From Pseudovirgaria hyperparasitica (Eukaryota > Ascomycota > Dothideomycetes > Acrospermales > Acrospermaceae), in assembly GCF_010093815.1 (NCBI RefSeq), contig NW_022985552.1, positions 806,001 to 870,000 of the forward strand: 64,000 nucleotides of DNA, in the 5' to 3' direction. The position numbers were made by a program, and so were the translations under genes. Numbering within the stretch: the first letter of the stretch is position 1; every line of letters begins with the position of its first letter. This document shows positions 23,410-35,671 of this stretch, in pieces. The notes beneath the pieces were generated by a model. The model did no database searches, was not told where the DNA came from, and worked only from the letters and a program-made list of their open reading frames with translations.

Positions 23410-25109
23410 TCACCTCCTCAGTACAACCCCCTCAACCAAGCCCCTCTCCCTCGACAGCCTCTCCCCTTCATCACCCACCGTCTGCACCAGTGCTGGAAAT
23501 ATACAGACTTCCCCTGCCCCTAACTCCCATCTAAACTCCCACACGCCAGGCTGCCCGAACAGTAACCATCCGAATCGGGCCCCACGCTTAAGGATCTCCT
23601 CTAAATTCGACGTCCTGTCCGCGTCCGAGTATCTGCTGGACACGTACGGTGCGAGGACGACCTGGAGAGCGGCTAGGGCGGCGTGAATACTTGCAGCGGG
23701 GAGAGGAGGTGCAGACAGGGCTGATGAGAGAGAAAGTGTGCGGTTCTCGTCGTGGATGTGTTTAGACTTCAGCAGGTTGGCAGTGAGGGTACGCCAGAGG
23801 TTGAAAGTGGCGGTTTGAGCTGTGATTGCTTAGGATTGACCATACTGGAACGTGGATTTGGGAAAGAGCCAACGGGGTCGGACATACCTCGATCTCCACT
23901 GATGACTGCGCCACGGACTTGCGCCAGAATAGTTGATGCTTCAATGGGCAAGAAGGATGTCTGTGGGTCACATGAGAGTGACAGGCGTGAAACGATGGTC
24001 CATGAGACACATAGACAGAGAGCAGAAGCACGTGTATCTGGGCTAGCCAGCAAAGTTGAAAGCTCAGGAGTTGAGATATACATCTGCGGACCAAGCGTCG
24101 AGAGGTCCAGAAGAGTTGTGGCAGGTGTAGGAGTTGAGCAGTCGTAGTAGCTTCCGATATGGTCTCTTGAAGTACGTCAGTCTATATAATGAGTGTCACT
24201 GTAGCATCAACATGGAAAGGGAACCACGGCCTACCTGATCCTCTGGCATAGTGTGCCCAGTTCGCGCTCTATCTGCCGGTCTTCTGCTGCCTGTGGCATG
24301 TTACTGCTCACCATGGCCACCAGTCCCGTGGTTGGAGACTTCGGCTCGTCATATGGTTCTTCTCGGTCTTTCGTAATCATTTCAACTAGACCGATGCGGG
24401 ATTGTGTTCGTGTCTGGCGTTGATCCTGGCGACGGAAGAAGAACATGATGGCGGCTCCTATAAGAGCTCCAAGAAGGGCCGTGCCGATTGCGATGCCTGC
24501 GATAGCGCCCGAGGAGAGAACCCGTGAAACAGCAGGTCCAGGAGAAGCAGTAATTGGGCTGTTCGTCGTCGTCGGTACTGCTGACGATACGGATGGTGCA
24601 GCAGATGGGCCCGCTGCCGTGTTTGACGCTGTAGTCTGCGAAGGCGTGTTCAAGGCTGGTGAAGTAGTGGAGATGGCGTCAGCTCCAGAGACAGGTATCA
24701 GAGAAACGCCATTGACAAGTAGATTGTCTGTATGGAGGCCCATCCTCACTCCCTCCACATTAGTTTCTGCTCCCAATATGAAACTGCCCGTGGCAGAGCC
24801 ATGGGTGAACGTTGCCGCGGCCTCTCCGAGCGTGTATATGACATTGATATTGGAGTCACTGATTGACGTAGTCGTCGTGGTAGGATGCCAATCAGAGATC
24901 CTTAGGGTCTGGTCTACGAGCTCGACGAAGTATGTTTGGGAGCCAAGTTGGGGGCAGCTGCTAGAGCAAGCTGACTTGACGACGTTGAAACCTTGTTCAT
25001 TGGAGACCGTGAATCCGCCAGTAATCAGAGGGACCGATACCGTAACACCATTAGATGGAGCTGTGTTAGCGGCATCATTACCATAGACGATGAGAGTGCT
25101 GGCTCCCAT
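23410..25109 (-). CDS. Single-pass membrane protein with conserved fungal cytoplasmic domain
   Basis: Three exons, 25109-24235, 24165-23888 and 23819-23410, sum to 520 residues plus stop. The first exon alone ends in a stop just past the donor; splicing joins LCQRIRDHIGSYYDC in frame. Residues 1 to about 145 look extracellular (NGVTVSVPLITGGF, a CSSSCP pair), followed by a Ser/Thr/Pro-rich stalk, one membrane span (GAIAGIAIGTALLGALIGAA then MFFFRR) and a cytoplasmic region. The last two exons match a fungal family I know only as uncharacterised: LLASPDTRASALCLCVSWTI, FNLWRTLTANLL, RTSNLEEILKRGARFGWLLF, and FPALVQTVGDEGERL. Wall-sensor-like topology is suggestive, but no function is established. 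No signal peptide is visible, so an upstream exon may be missing. Confidence 0.75.
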
Positions 25110-26235
25110 ACTGCGCTGTATCCCTTTCGATCGCTCGAGCCCTCGTGTTGTTCAGTCCTCTTGACTGCGATCGTGCGCCGTAAGTAAAAATAGAGAGATG
25201 ATGAGAAAGACAACAATGGAGATGTCTCAGCCTCGCTTTTAGCAAACTTCGAGATCCTTTCGACTAATAGCTTCTTCAATTGGTCAAAAGCACAAGGCTA
25301 TGGCATTAGGCCTTCCAGTCCCACCTTTGATCACTGAGCCTTCACCCGCCTGGATAGCTGCATGCATATGTTCTTGCGTCCGGTGCAGTGCACTCATCCT
25401 GTCTTGAGACCATTGGTATGATCGCAAAGCTTTCCTGCGCGAACCCGTCGGCCTTACAGGCACTGAAACACCGTGCCGTTACCACTCATAAGACGGCCGT
25501 CTACCAGCGACATGAAACTCATGCCTTTGGACCTATTTTTGTGCACCTCTTTGCCGAATGGCATAGTTTGGGACCACGCAAGGCTGAAGCCTCGCAAGGC
25601 TCGCAGGTGTTCGGGTGGCGCAGAGTGCGCAGAGTGCCCAGGGCTACAGTGGCGCGAGCCAGTCAAAGCACGAATAGGGGCAGCCCCCAACACACCGTCC
25701 AGGCTTGCAAACCAAAACAGCGAGGGATCAACGACACGCAGCAAACTGGCGTCGAGCTGCACGCACAGCGATCAAGGAATGCATCATGCACAACTCCAAA
25801 CGACTTTGTGGAACACAGCGGCCTTGCTTAATAGGCTGGCCTCGAGCGCACTCTGTGATGTCGTGCATCCTGGTACTTTTCTCAAAAGTACCGCATTCCG
25901 GGCCAGCCTCGCGCGCTGTGCGATAAGATAGTAGAAGAACATTATTGCCGACAGGGAGGACTTGCGTTTGCTCTCCCAACGATATAATCTCAAGCCTTCG
26001 CTGTGCAGAAGTGCCAACGATCAACAGACGAGCCATCCAAAGGCGTCGCGTCGACATTCTGGACGACATCCATATCACGGGACCGAGCAGCGACAAGGCT
26101 ATCAACTGAGGGACCAGTCTCGTAGCCTTGCTAGAGAACGCCGCTGATAGCAAGGCGATAAAGAGCATACTAGTGGATTCGAAGTTTCTCTATCTTGCAT
26201 CTGCATGCGCCGCGGCCGATCACACAGAGGCAACC
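25110..26235. other. Divergent intergenic region
   Basis: Between the membrane-protein gene and the Hsp70-like gene. Overlapping open frames of up to about 147 codons occur on both strands between 25388 and 26168, but none has a recognisable domain and they contradict each other. A missing first exon of the membrane protein might lie at the left end. Confidence 0.45.
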
Positions 26236-28920
26236 ATGGCGTCAATGATGCCTGACATAGTGGTGAGTGTAGACTTCGGCATGACCTGTAAGTGGTTTTG
26301 GTTTCACTCCCGTCAGAGAGGTCCGCTACACACGGCAAGCGAATAAGCTTACGGTAGGGCACTGTGGAGGAGTACACAAGGACCCGATATTTCATCCTAA
26401 AACTACCGCAACCTCCCGAATCTGTTTCTCGAAGCGATGTAGATCTTCAACCAACACTGACATCCTGTAGGCACGGGTGTCGCCTATCAGAACCTCTCCG
26501 TAGCCTCTGAGACAGTCCAATGGATTAATAAATGGCCGGGCCGTTCGCAAGCCGCCGAAAACAAGGTGCCGACTGCGCTCGTCTACCCACGCGAATTCTC
26601 TGGCGTACCCACATCATGGGGCTTCCAATCCGAAGAAGCGAGCGAGCAGCTCGATCACTCCAAAGTGTACCGCGAATGGTTCAAGGTCCTACTGGATCCG
26701 GCGCGACTGATCGAACAGCAAGCGAAGAATCCGCTCACCACGGCGAAAAGCGTCGATGAGATCAAGAAGTGGTACACCGACTACCTGTGCAAGCTGTACG
26801 GGACTATTGAGCGAAAACTTTCCGGACAGCTGAGTAGGCGGTGGGAGGATGCATGCGTGGAATACATCTTCAGCGTGCCGACGACGTGGAGTCCTCCGAT
26901 TGTCGAGAATTTTCGGGAAGTCATCGAAGCGGCTGGGTTCGGACAATGCGAGGACCATAGCGTGATAATCGATCTGACTGAAGCCGAAGCAGCAGCAGTG
27001 TTCTCCTCGCGAGAGACGCCAGGACTCTTCAAGACTGGGGATATTCTACTTGTTTGCGACGCTGGTGGGGGAACCACGGATCTATCGGTATTGCGCGTCA
27101 TGAACACAGATGGAGGGTCGCTCAGACTTGACCAGCTAGACATGGTGCACGGAGAAGCCATTGGGTCAACAGCGATCGACCGCTCATTTCAAGTGTTGGT
27201 AGAGAAACGACTTACCGAAGCCAACAAGCAGTATGCACTGGATATCGACATCCAAACGGCAGCGTGGGAGATGATGAAGAGCAAAGAATTCCAGAACGTG
27301 AAATGCGAAATGGGCTCCCCGGACGAGCCGCCGAGCTTCAAACTGCCGATCCGGGGGCTCCGGCCGGACTACAAAGACCTGATATCCGGAATCGAAGCCG
27401 GATTCATGACCTTCACGCTAGACGATCTCCAAAAGCTCTTCGACCGGCAAATCGACAAAGTCTGCCACTTGATCAATCGACAGCTCCAGACGATCCAGAA
27501 GAAGTATCCGCTCGAGCGCATCGCACACTTGGTTCTCTCCGGAGGCCTCGGGAATAGCGGATACGTCCACCAACGGCTTTCCCAACGGTACATGACACCG
27601 GACTGTCCGTGGCCGTGCGCCAAGGACATGCAGATCCGAACCAGCCCGGACCCCCAGCTTGCCGTTTGCAAGGGAATGATTGTGAATCGCGTGCAGAAGC
27701 TGCGCAGCAACAAGTCGCCGATTGGCATCCGCTGTTGCCGTGCATCGTACGGCTCGCTGTGCAAGGAGCTGTATAACCCGAACTACGCAGCTCATGCGAA
27801 CATACCCTCAGAGATAGACCCCCTGAATGGCAAGGAGTACGTCGTGAACGTAGTGGAATGGTACATTAAGAAGGTTTGGATGGTGCCCAGACATATTTAC
27901 ACAACTCAGTACTGACGTTGCCAGGGCGAACCGATCGACGCAGACGCGCCGATGATGAAGCAGTACAAGCGGCGCGTCCCAGCAGGAGACTCCAAACTCG
28001 AGATTGCCTCGTCCCTGGTGACATCCGACCTCGACGCACACAAGCTCCCATACAGACTCTCCCCAGGTAAGCACAACCAATGCTCTCACCTACTCTATCA
28101 CCATCTGACCAATCCCCTAAGACGTCCACCACATCTGCGACCTCTACGCCACCATCCCCGCGTCCGAAGGCATCCTCCACCGAAGCAGCCGCTTCAAGCC
28201 ATGGAAGAAGTCCCGCTCATACATGCGCATCGACTTTGAAATCAAGATCATCATCGGGCCTGCCGACCTGCGCTTCGAACTGTGTAAGCAGCACAACCTC
28301 CTGAATCCTCCCCCAGCTTCAGCAGCATTCTAATCATTGCATTCACAGGGCGTCAAGGCAGGAAAATGTCTGGCGAGCGCTCCATCAAAGTCGACTTTGC
28401 CCCGCTTGAAGACCCCACGCCCGTCTTCTCCCCTCACACCACTCAGCACGTCTCCCCTCTAACCGCACATCCCCCGAGCAAACACAACAGCAACAACAAT
28501 CACCAGAACAAAAACAACCACAACAACAACCACAACAGCAACAATCACCACCACAAAACCAACAGCCACAACAACAACCGCACCTCCCGCCAATCCACCA
28601 TCCCCCCCGAAGCAGACGGCCTCATCCCCGTTACCAACACCGACGAGCGCCGCAGGAGCCTCCTATACAACCCCAACCCCAACAACAGCCACCACAACCC
28701 CAAGCGCACCAGCACCAACACCATCACCAACATCAACACCACACCCACCCACACCCCATCCAGCGAACCCCACGCCCAACCCCCAAAGCCGCCCAGAGCC
28801 GTCTTCGGCGACAAGGAGATGCAAGGCGACAACGCACGCGGCTCGACGGCGAGTATACCGAGTATCATCGTCAGTCCGGTCGATGGGACGCTGATCGCGA
28901 CGGGGGATGTGTATCGGTGA
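26236..28920 (+). CDS. Hsp70-like (HSPA12-type) ATPase with long polar Asn/His-rich tail
   Basis: Five exons, 26236-26287, 26471-27873, 27925-28066, 28122-28283 and 28349-28920, sum to 776 residues plus stop; phases agree. The actin/Hsp70 nucleotide fold is present: SVDFGMTCTGVAYQN (phosphate-1, across intron 1), VCDAGGGTTDLSVL (phosphate-2) and LVLSGGLGNSGYV (adenosine motif). The following NVVEWYIKKGEPIDADAP and DLRFELWGRQGRKM are standard for fungal Hsp70-like proteins of the HSPA12 type, which lack the canonical Hsp70 substrate-binding domain. Homologues normally end soon after this point. Here about 170 further residues follow, including an Asn/His-rich block at about 632-663. Such proteins are cytosolic and of unclear function; some sit near fungal immune-receptor genes, but none is seen here. 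Confidence 0.85.
28483..28578 (+). repeat. CAA/CAC-rich tract encoding Asn/His-rich block
   Basis: About 96 bases of AAC/CAC/CAA-like triplets inside the last exon of the Hsp70-like gene. In the gene's frame roughly 17 of 32 residues are Asn and 8 are His. One frame over, the same bases read as Gln/Pro-rich protein. Confidence 0.7.
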
Positions 28921-29898
28921 ATTTTGTTGTGGCTTGGGAGTGGGAGGCCCGTGGTGCGTGGGTGTTGGGATGGGATGGCATGGCGCCGCGTGATTTGATT
29001 TGTTTAGTTTGGTTTGGGTTGGTATGGGTTGGTTTACTACCAGTGCAAACAAGGACCACGGCCAGACTCTGGAAGGCTATATCGCCGAACATACAGAGCG
29101 TCTCTGAAAGAACACCAATACCGACACCAACATCACACCAAGCTCAAGCTCCGTCACGCGTATCGCACTCAAAGATACGATACGCTGCCATTCAGGTACA
29201 CCGTACCCCTCAGACGGCATATCTCTGCTAGATCGTCTGTGCGACATGTGTGGGGACATGTTATGATATGCATGATTATGCATGACTACGCTGGACGGAT
29301 ATGCGCAAGGTTGGTAGTGGTACATACCCATGCATACATGGATCGATGGGTGGATGCATGATTTGGATGGATGCATGAATGGTAGAGGGGTGGATATCTA
29401 TCATCAATCGCGGGCGTATACCCAGTGCCAAAATATGTCTGTGCATAGCATTTGACGCATTATTGATACGCATATGTATCTACGTGTACATATAAAAGTT
29501 CATTTATTCATATCAACTTGAACATTTTAACGTGCTTAAGTATCGTGGCTTGTTGATCTGATACTGATCCGCTCATAGTGAGTGCATACATAGGTAGTGT
29601 GGGTGTATCACTAGGTGCGGTTTCTACATACGGAATTTCTGATTGAAATGGGGTATATATATAGAGGTCTTAGGTAGTAGATGCATACATTATATATCCG
29701 CGCGCGAAGCGAGATGTTGTAGATGACGATGGATATGGGGAGGTGGAAGATGGCGAGGAGGGCTATACCGCAAGAGCGCTCCTCAATAACTCGCATCGCA
29801 TATCATGCATGTGCGGCACAGGATACATCCAATTCCACACACCACACCATCCCCTATACAAGCATCGAGCAAATCGCGCTCTTCATCCCTCAAGCGGT
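28921..29898. other. Convergent intergenic region
   Basis: Between the stops of the Hsp70-like gene and the MFS permease. It has degenerate tgcatgatt/tggatgcatg motifs around 29260-29390 and AT-rich stretches. No gene seen. Confidence 0.5.
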
Positions 29899-31628
29899 TT
29901 AGACCTTCTCAGCCTGCACCGCCTGCCCGTCAAAACTGCTCTCGCTCTGCATATTTTTCAAGCCCATCTGACTCGTGTCGTAGCCGTTCTGGCTCAGATA
30001 CTCCCTAAACTTGACATCTTCCTGCTCAATCGTGTCCTGGTCAATCGGCGGCAAGAACCACACCAAAACACCCGCAAGCACCGCCAGGCTGCTGCCCACA
30101 AAGAATGGATCCTGGCCCGCACGCGTATCGTTTGGTGCATTGTTGATCACGATCGGGATTACGTAGCTTCCGACAAAGGCGCCTACTTTGCCCATTGCGG
30201 CGGCAATCCCGTAGTAGCGGCCGCGAATCGCGGTGGCGGAGGTCTTGGACGCGACGAGGCCGATATTGTCGCCTGGCCCGGCTTCGCCAAAGGCGAGGAA
30301 GAGGCCGTATACGACAACGAATCCGCCAATGTTGGCTGGGTCTTTGAGCTTGCTGTAGGCTCCGGCCTGCTAATAGTCAGTATGAGCGTTGTTGGCTAGA
30401 AAAAAAGGCTTACCATAATGAAACCGACGATGGCCTGCAGAAACACACCGATAGCAAGCGTCTTCTTCGGGCCAAGCCACGGAATATCAGCAAGGAAAGC
30501 ACCGGCGATGCAACCTGGCATGTAGAAGAAGGTGATGAGGGTGTTCCAGCCGAAAGATTTCCAGAGCGCGGTGTTCTCACCAAGGAGGTTGTCGATGATG
30601 GTGGAGGAGTATATGCCGAAGGAGTAGGCGGAAAAGTCGTAGATGAACCAGATTGTGGATACAATCAGCAGTCGGAACCAGTAGTATTTGATAATGAGGA
30701 CCCAAGGGGTCTGGGCCTTGACCATAGACTCGCGCTGGAAGGCTTCTGGTTCTTGGAGTTTGATCCGCATGTAGAGGAGCGATAGAGGCGGGATTACACC
30801 CAAGCCCAGGCAAATGCGCCAAGCGACACGCAGATGCGACTCGGTCGTGATGAGCACCTGGGCACAACATGAGAAGCAGACTAGCAAGAAACGCACGGAG
30901 AGACACTTACAACAATCATGGGCACGATTGCCGCAACGAGAAAGCCGAAATCAATCTGCACATTGGTGAACATGATGAACCAACGATTTCTCGTTCCAGC
31001 CTTGAGCTCCCCTGTGCTCTCAGCACAACCGACACTGCCAGCTGGATATTCACCACCAATGCCAATACCAAGCAAGAAGCGAAACGCAGCGAGGGCAGCG
31101 AAGAGACCGGAGGTGCTGCCACCGGCACCATAGGAGCCAGCGCCAAGAGCAGCAAAGAGGATGATGATGAGGGTGGAGACGAAAAGCGACCATTTGCGCG
31201 AGATGGCATCAGACGACCAACCAAAGAACAGCTGCAAACTGTCAACAGACAATCAAAGCGCGATAGGATCGCAGGAGACATACCATGCCCATCACAGTTC
31301 CAGCGAAGGCGAGAGAGCCCACATTCCTCTGCGCCGGCGAGTTCTTGTAGGTGGTCGGGTAGATGTTCGAGAGCATGGTAGACACCGAGCCGATAACACC
31401 ATTCAGGTATCCGTCTGAGAACTATACACAATCAGATATGGTTCTCTGGTCGCCAGTGATGGCGAAAGTCCAATGTCGACTTACAAGTCCAGCGCCACAA
31501 GCAATGACGGGCCACATGCGCTCCCAACGACCCTTTTCCGTGTCGACCAAGCTCGCTCTACGTATGGCAGCATCGTCAGAGGACGAGCTCCGGTCGTTTG
31601 CGCCGGCGACGGGGACCTCTTTGCTCAT
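29899..31628 (-). CDS. MFS permease of the glycerophosphodiester/phosphate family (GIT1-like)
   Basis: Five exons, 31628-31485, 31421-31284, 31231-30911, 30857-30414 and 30366-29899, give 504 residues. It is a 12-span major facilitator of the plasma membrane. Landmarks: CGAGLFSDGYLNGVIGSV in helix 1, GMLFFGWSSDAISRKW (the MFS loop 2-3 signature), FRFLLGIGIGGEYPAGSVG in helix 4, a central loop ending in YYWFRLLIVSTIWFIYDFSA, and AIRGRYYGIAAAMGKVGAFV. The pattern fits GIT1-type permeases that import glycerophosphoinositol or glycerophosphocholine, and is close to PHO84-type phosphate transporters; the substrate cannot be fixed from sequence. The last intron ends in TTAGCAG, so an extra Gln could be included. 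Confidence 0.88.
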
Positions 31629-33326
31629 GGTTTCGGATGCGAATACACAGGACGTGGGGAGAGGTCGCGCGTACTTAGAGCATCAACGGCGCCAGCGAGA
31701 GTGGCAGGTGGAGGAGGAGTAGGAGGCGAAGTAAATGAAGAAGACGACGAAGAGTGGAGGGTGACGAGCCAGGAGTGAAGAGAAAAAGATGTCACGACAA
31801 CAGGCGGGCCGACTGCATCTTTTAGAGCCGTCGGATCGCCGGTGTAATAGACGGATGGGTGATCCAGTGTGATGGAGTGATCCATGTGAGTGAGTGTTAG
31901 AGAGTGGGAGAGAGAGGGTCCACACCACCACCACCAGGGTCTACACTGCTACAGTACTACTGCAAGTAACCCAACACCTCCCGCTCTGCCCCACGCCGCC
32001 AAATGGTCAATTGGGCCCCATATCTCGAGAATATCTTCAACCAGCTAATCAAAAGTAAACTACTAATGCACCATCTGACCCAGCCGTGCATGTAAGTCTT
32101 GGGAGTCTGGCGCATCGAATACTACTACCGACTGTGCCACAGCCTTCACCTCCCGAGCGGTCTATGTACAGTATCAGCAGCAACCCACCGCGACAAGCTT
32201 TTTTCTCTTCGCGGCCAACAAGACAAGACGAGCGACAAATCGCGCATTTCGATCTAGTCACATAATAATTAGTAGAAGAAAAAAAAGAGGTCTGACAAGC
32301 GAGCGAAACGTCTGCGCAGGGCTCTGTTCGCGGCCAGCACTCTCAGTCTTGGCCCCCCGAATGCTTCGATGGCGCTGGAGGTGGATCAGGTGGCGCCGGC
32401 GGTCGCGTTTTGTACATGGGATAATGTATATAGTACGGTCGCTAACTAAAGCTTGGCCAACCGTCATCTCTGGTGAGCCCATGTGGGTGACAGGGACTTG
32501 ATCTGCGAACCACAATTGTGTAGTTCATGTACCATTCCTACCAAGAATAACAATGACATGTAGACCATCGCGTGTCAGAGGCTTGGGGCTGTTTCGTTGT
32601 CGTCGCAGACCTAGAAGTCTCTGCGGCTCATGTTCCGGCCAGTGATGCGGACAATGACTCGTGTGTGTTTATCTGCATCCTTGCCTTGCCGTATCTTCTC
32701 TCTGTGCTGGTAGTTGAGCTGTCAGGGTCGGCAATAGCCGCACAGTTGGTCCCTTTCGGATATTGATGAGTAGAGAGGAAGGTGACGAGTCAGTGTTGTT
32801 TGTGTTTCGTGCCAATCGAGTATTTTTCGAGAGCACGTGTGGTTTTTGGATAATATGAGAAGAAGATGGGGATGATGAAGAGAAATGGTGATAGAGAGAA
32901 GGAGAAGGAGAAGGATCTGCAATGGATGTTCTGTTGGGACAGTTCCAGTGGATGGCTTGTGGAGGATTCGGTTAGAGTACACAGAGATGTCTCTCCTGGC
33001 CGTCTGGAAGATGACTTGGATCTCTGGCTGCTTCTGCCAGACTCTCCTCCATGCTTGCTATGTTCTCATGCTGTAGCTTTGATCATTATACATAACCTCA
33101 CTCCTCTGTTCTAAGGAGGTGGATGGTCCATGTAGCCCACTAAATATATACAGACATTGCCTGTCTCATGTAAATGTCGAAAAACTGTGATAATGCATGT
33201 ATCGAAAGCGGATCTTTTGCGCTCTACCTCCTCGTTCTAACCGCAGCTGACTGACCGTTTCGAGTCGTGCATTCAATGGCCAGACTCTTGATGCGTCGCG
33301 GGCTATCCAGAATCTCTCACTCGCCC
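31629..33326. other. Intergenic region, 1.7 kb
   Basis: Lies upstream of the MFS gene and downstream of the peptide transporter, both minus strand. It should contain the permease promoter. No coding frame with family resemblance. A purine-rich run (aaggagaaggagaagg near 32905) is the only notable composition. Confidence 0.5.
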
Positions 33327-35671
33327 TCATTTCCTTCCCTCACCCCCCTTGTCGCTATTCGACCGACACGTCAAAACATATCCCACACTCGCTTCATCCG
33401 GAAACCTCGCGCCCTCCCCATCGCTAGTCTCCCCCGTCAGCATAACCTCCTTCGTCATAAACTCGTCCCCATCCATCCACCTATACCGCCAATGAAACAC
33501 AACCGTCTGTAGAAACAGCGCAACCGCCGGCGCCACCCACATCCAAATCAAATACGGATCCGCAATCCACGGTGTCAGGATCTGGTTCAACGCTGCGCTT
33601 AGCGCACCCATGAACAGGAACAGCGCCATCACGAGACTCTTCAGATGCTTGGGTGCCCGCGCATACGCGATTTCGTACGCCGTCACCTGGCAGAAGAGTT
33701 CGGACACGGCGCTGAGCACGACCGTGGGCATTTGGAGCCAGACGCTGTAGTGGCTGACGCCGGTGCCGGTCTCGCAGCCCGTCGCGTAGTAGCCGCACGG
33801 TGAGGTCTTGTAGATGTAGTATTGGAGCACTGCGCCGGAGATGTTGGAGGCGACGGCGAGGAGGAAGCCGAATGTGATGCGCGAGATGCGGCCAAAGCGG
33901 ATATGGAAGTGTGCGAGGGTTGGATAGACGATGTAGGTGAGTATGGGGACTGTGGAAAGGGGGTTAGTCGGATGTAAAACCGTGGCCAGATTCGTAATAA
34001 CATACCAGCTACGATGATGACAAGCGCGGCAAAGTTACCAAGCAGGTCGTTTGGCGTTCTAGATACAGTCAGTAATTATACACAAAAGAGGACGATATAC
34101 GTATACTGACCCGTTCGTCGTCAGCGTGCTCGCCTGACTGTACAGTACACTCCCGATACCGCCTTTGAAGTAATATATCGGAAAGTACAGGAACATCCCA
34201 CACGCCGACACAACTCTCCTGACATCCTTCACATACTGATCATCCCAACTAGACCAAATATCAGTTGACGATCAGTTTCAACAAGGCGAGCCAGTCTATA
34301 TCTGTACTTACGTGACATTAGCACGTACACGCATGCCCACTGGCATGATGCTCGGCCTCGCGTTCTCCCAGAACTGATCGCCCCACATCTTGCCCTTGCT
34401 ACGGGCGATCGCCATGCGCAGGACCCGGAAGAAGTTGGTGAGCTCGGAGCCGTCGACTTTTCGGCGATATGTGCGCTTGTAGGTGAAGGCAAGAAGCAAG
34501 GGAAGAAGGAGATAGACGACTGTTGGGACCAGGAAAGCAAGCCAGTAGCCGACGTACTTTTCAATGTAGACTGTAGAGATGGGGAGGAAGGCACCCATAT
34601 TGACTGCATGGTCGTTAATATGGCTGGCGCTAGGAGAGAAGTATGGAATGATCCATACCAAAGGCATAGTAGAGCATTGAGATACGGGAGATGGTGAGTT
34701 CGGGGTCTACAATTACTTTCTCCCCAGACTTGAGCACTTTCGTGTACGGACGCTGGATCCTGTACTGATCAAGAATCAGAGGCAAGATACTTGGCTTGAA
34801 GATTCCTATTTCAAGTCAGTAACATAATTCCATATTGATGCGTGGTACACTCGCCAGCTCCAATAGCCAACAGAAACAACCCAATGATGAACGGCGCCGT
34901 GCCATTGCCAGCTTGCAACACACTTGGTATCGCCCCAATGACTTGGATAATATGCGCAAGTCCAGCAATCAAGACGCCTTTGGCCCATTAGCTATACCTT
35001 CCCAACATGCCTATGACAGCACTCACCAAGTGTGATGGCCGGATATCTCCCAATCTTCGCGTCTGCCAGCCATGCCCCCAGAATTGGCATGGCGTACGCA
35101 AGAAAAGTAAACAGAAGCACAAACGCGCTTGCAAATTGCAATCCTTTGTTCAGTGCACCAGCTGTATCCTGAGTACCCTTCTGTGGCGCACCAGCTCCAT
35201 TCCCGCCCTGGCCAAATATCATGTCAGAATTTCCGTGAGAACTGCCCGGATGACGACAGTCAAATACGCAACTTACATCAGGTAGTGGAAACTGGATGAA
35301 GTTTGAAAAGATGCTCGTTGTCCCATAGTACGATGCGCGCTCCGCAAGTTCAATAATACATAGTAGCCACGCGACCCAGGAGATACTTCCATGCACTTTG
35401 CGCAGTGTTGTCAGTTCCTCCTCGGTTGGAACAGGGTACTCGGTTGGATCCAGATCATCAGTCTCCAGAGAATTGCGATTGCGTGGGCTGGAGAAGTCGT
35501 CGAGTTCGACGTCTTGCGGGACGACGCCTGTCTTGTGGGCTTGTCTATTAACCACTGAACTAGGAGTCGTCGAAGCGATAACGTCTGAGATGATCGGTTG
35601 CTCTGACGAGGACGCTGTTGATCTATTAGCATTACATAATCTAGGGACAGATTATCGGATCATTTACCCAT
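33327..35671 (-). CDS. ptr2: POT-family proton-coupled oligopeptide transporter (PTR2-like)
   Basis: Nine exons: 35671-35668, 35614-35277, 35207-35027, 34977-34855, 34805-34659, 34603-34312, 34248-34111, 34058-34006 and 33949-33327, summing to 632 residues with consistent phases. It imports di- and tripeptides with protons across the plasma membrane. Family marks: IELAERASYYGTTSIFSNFI (the ExxER-type first helix), YAMPILGAWLADAKIGRYPA, GIFKPSILPLILDQY, YYAFVNMGAF, YYIYKTSPCGYYATGC, and PTVVLSAVSELFCQVTAYEI. The first exon holds only ATGG, giving MASSSEQPIISDV; without it the frame has no ATG before the membrane part. The fourth intron starts with GC rather than GT (gcgagt...aaatag), needed to keep LAIGAGIFKPS in frame. 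Confidence 0.85.

Noticed and set aside
24445-25086. Plus-strand 213-codon frame
   Set aside because: Lies opposite the first exon of the membrane-protein gene, whose Ala/Ser/Thr codons leave the complement open.
24243-25109. Membrane protein as a single-exon 292-residue gene
   Set aside because: The stop follows immediately after a donor site, and splicing adds exons with strong family resemblance in the correct frame.
25388-26168. Overlapping frames of 146-152 codons on both strands
   Set aside because: They conflict with each other, show no domain, and sit in the divergent intergenic region upstream of the Hsp70-like gene.
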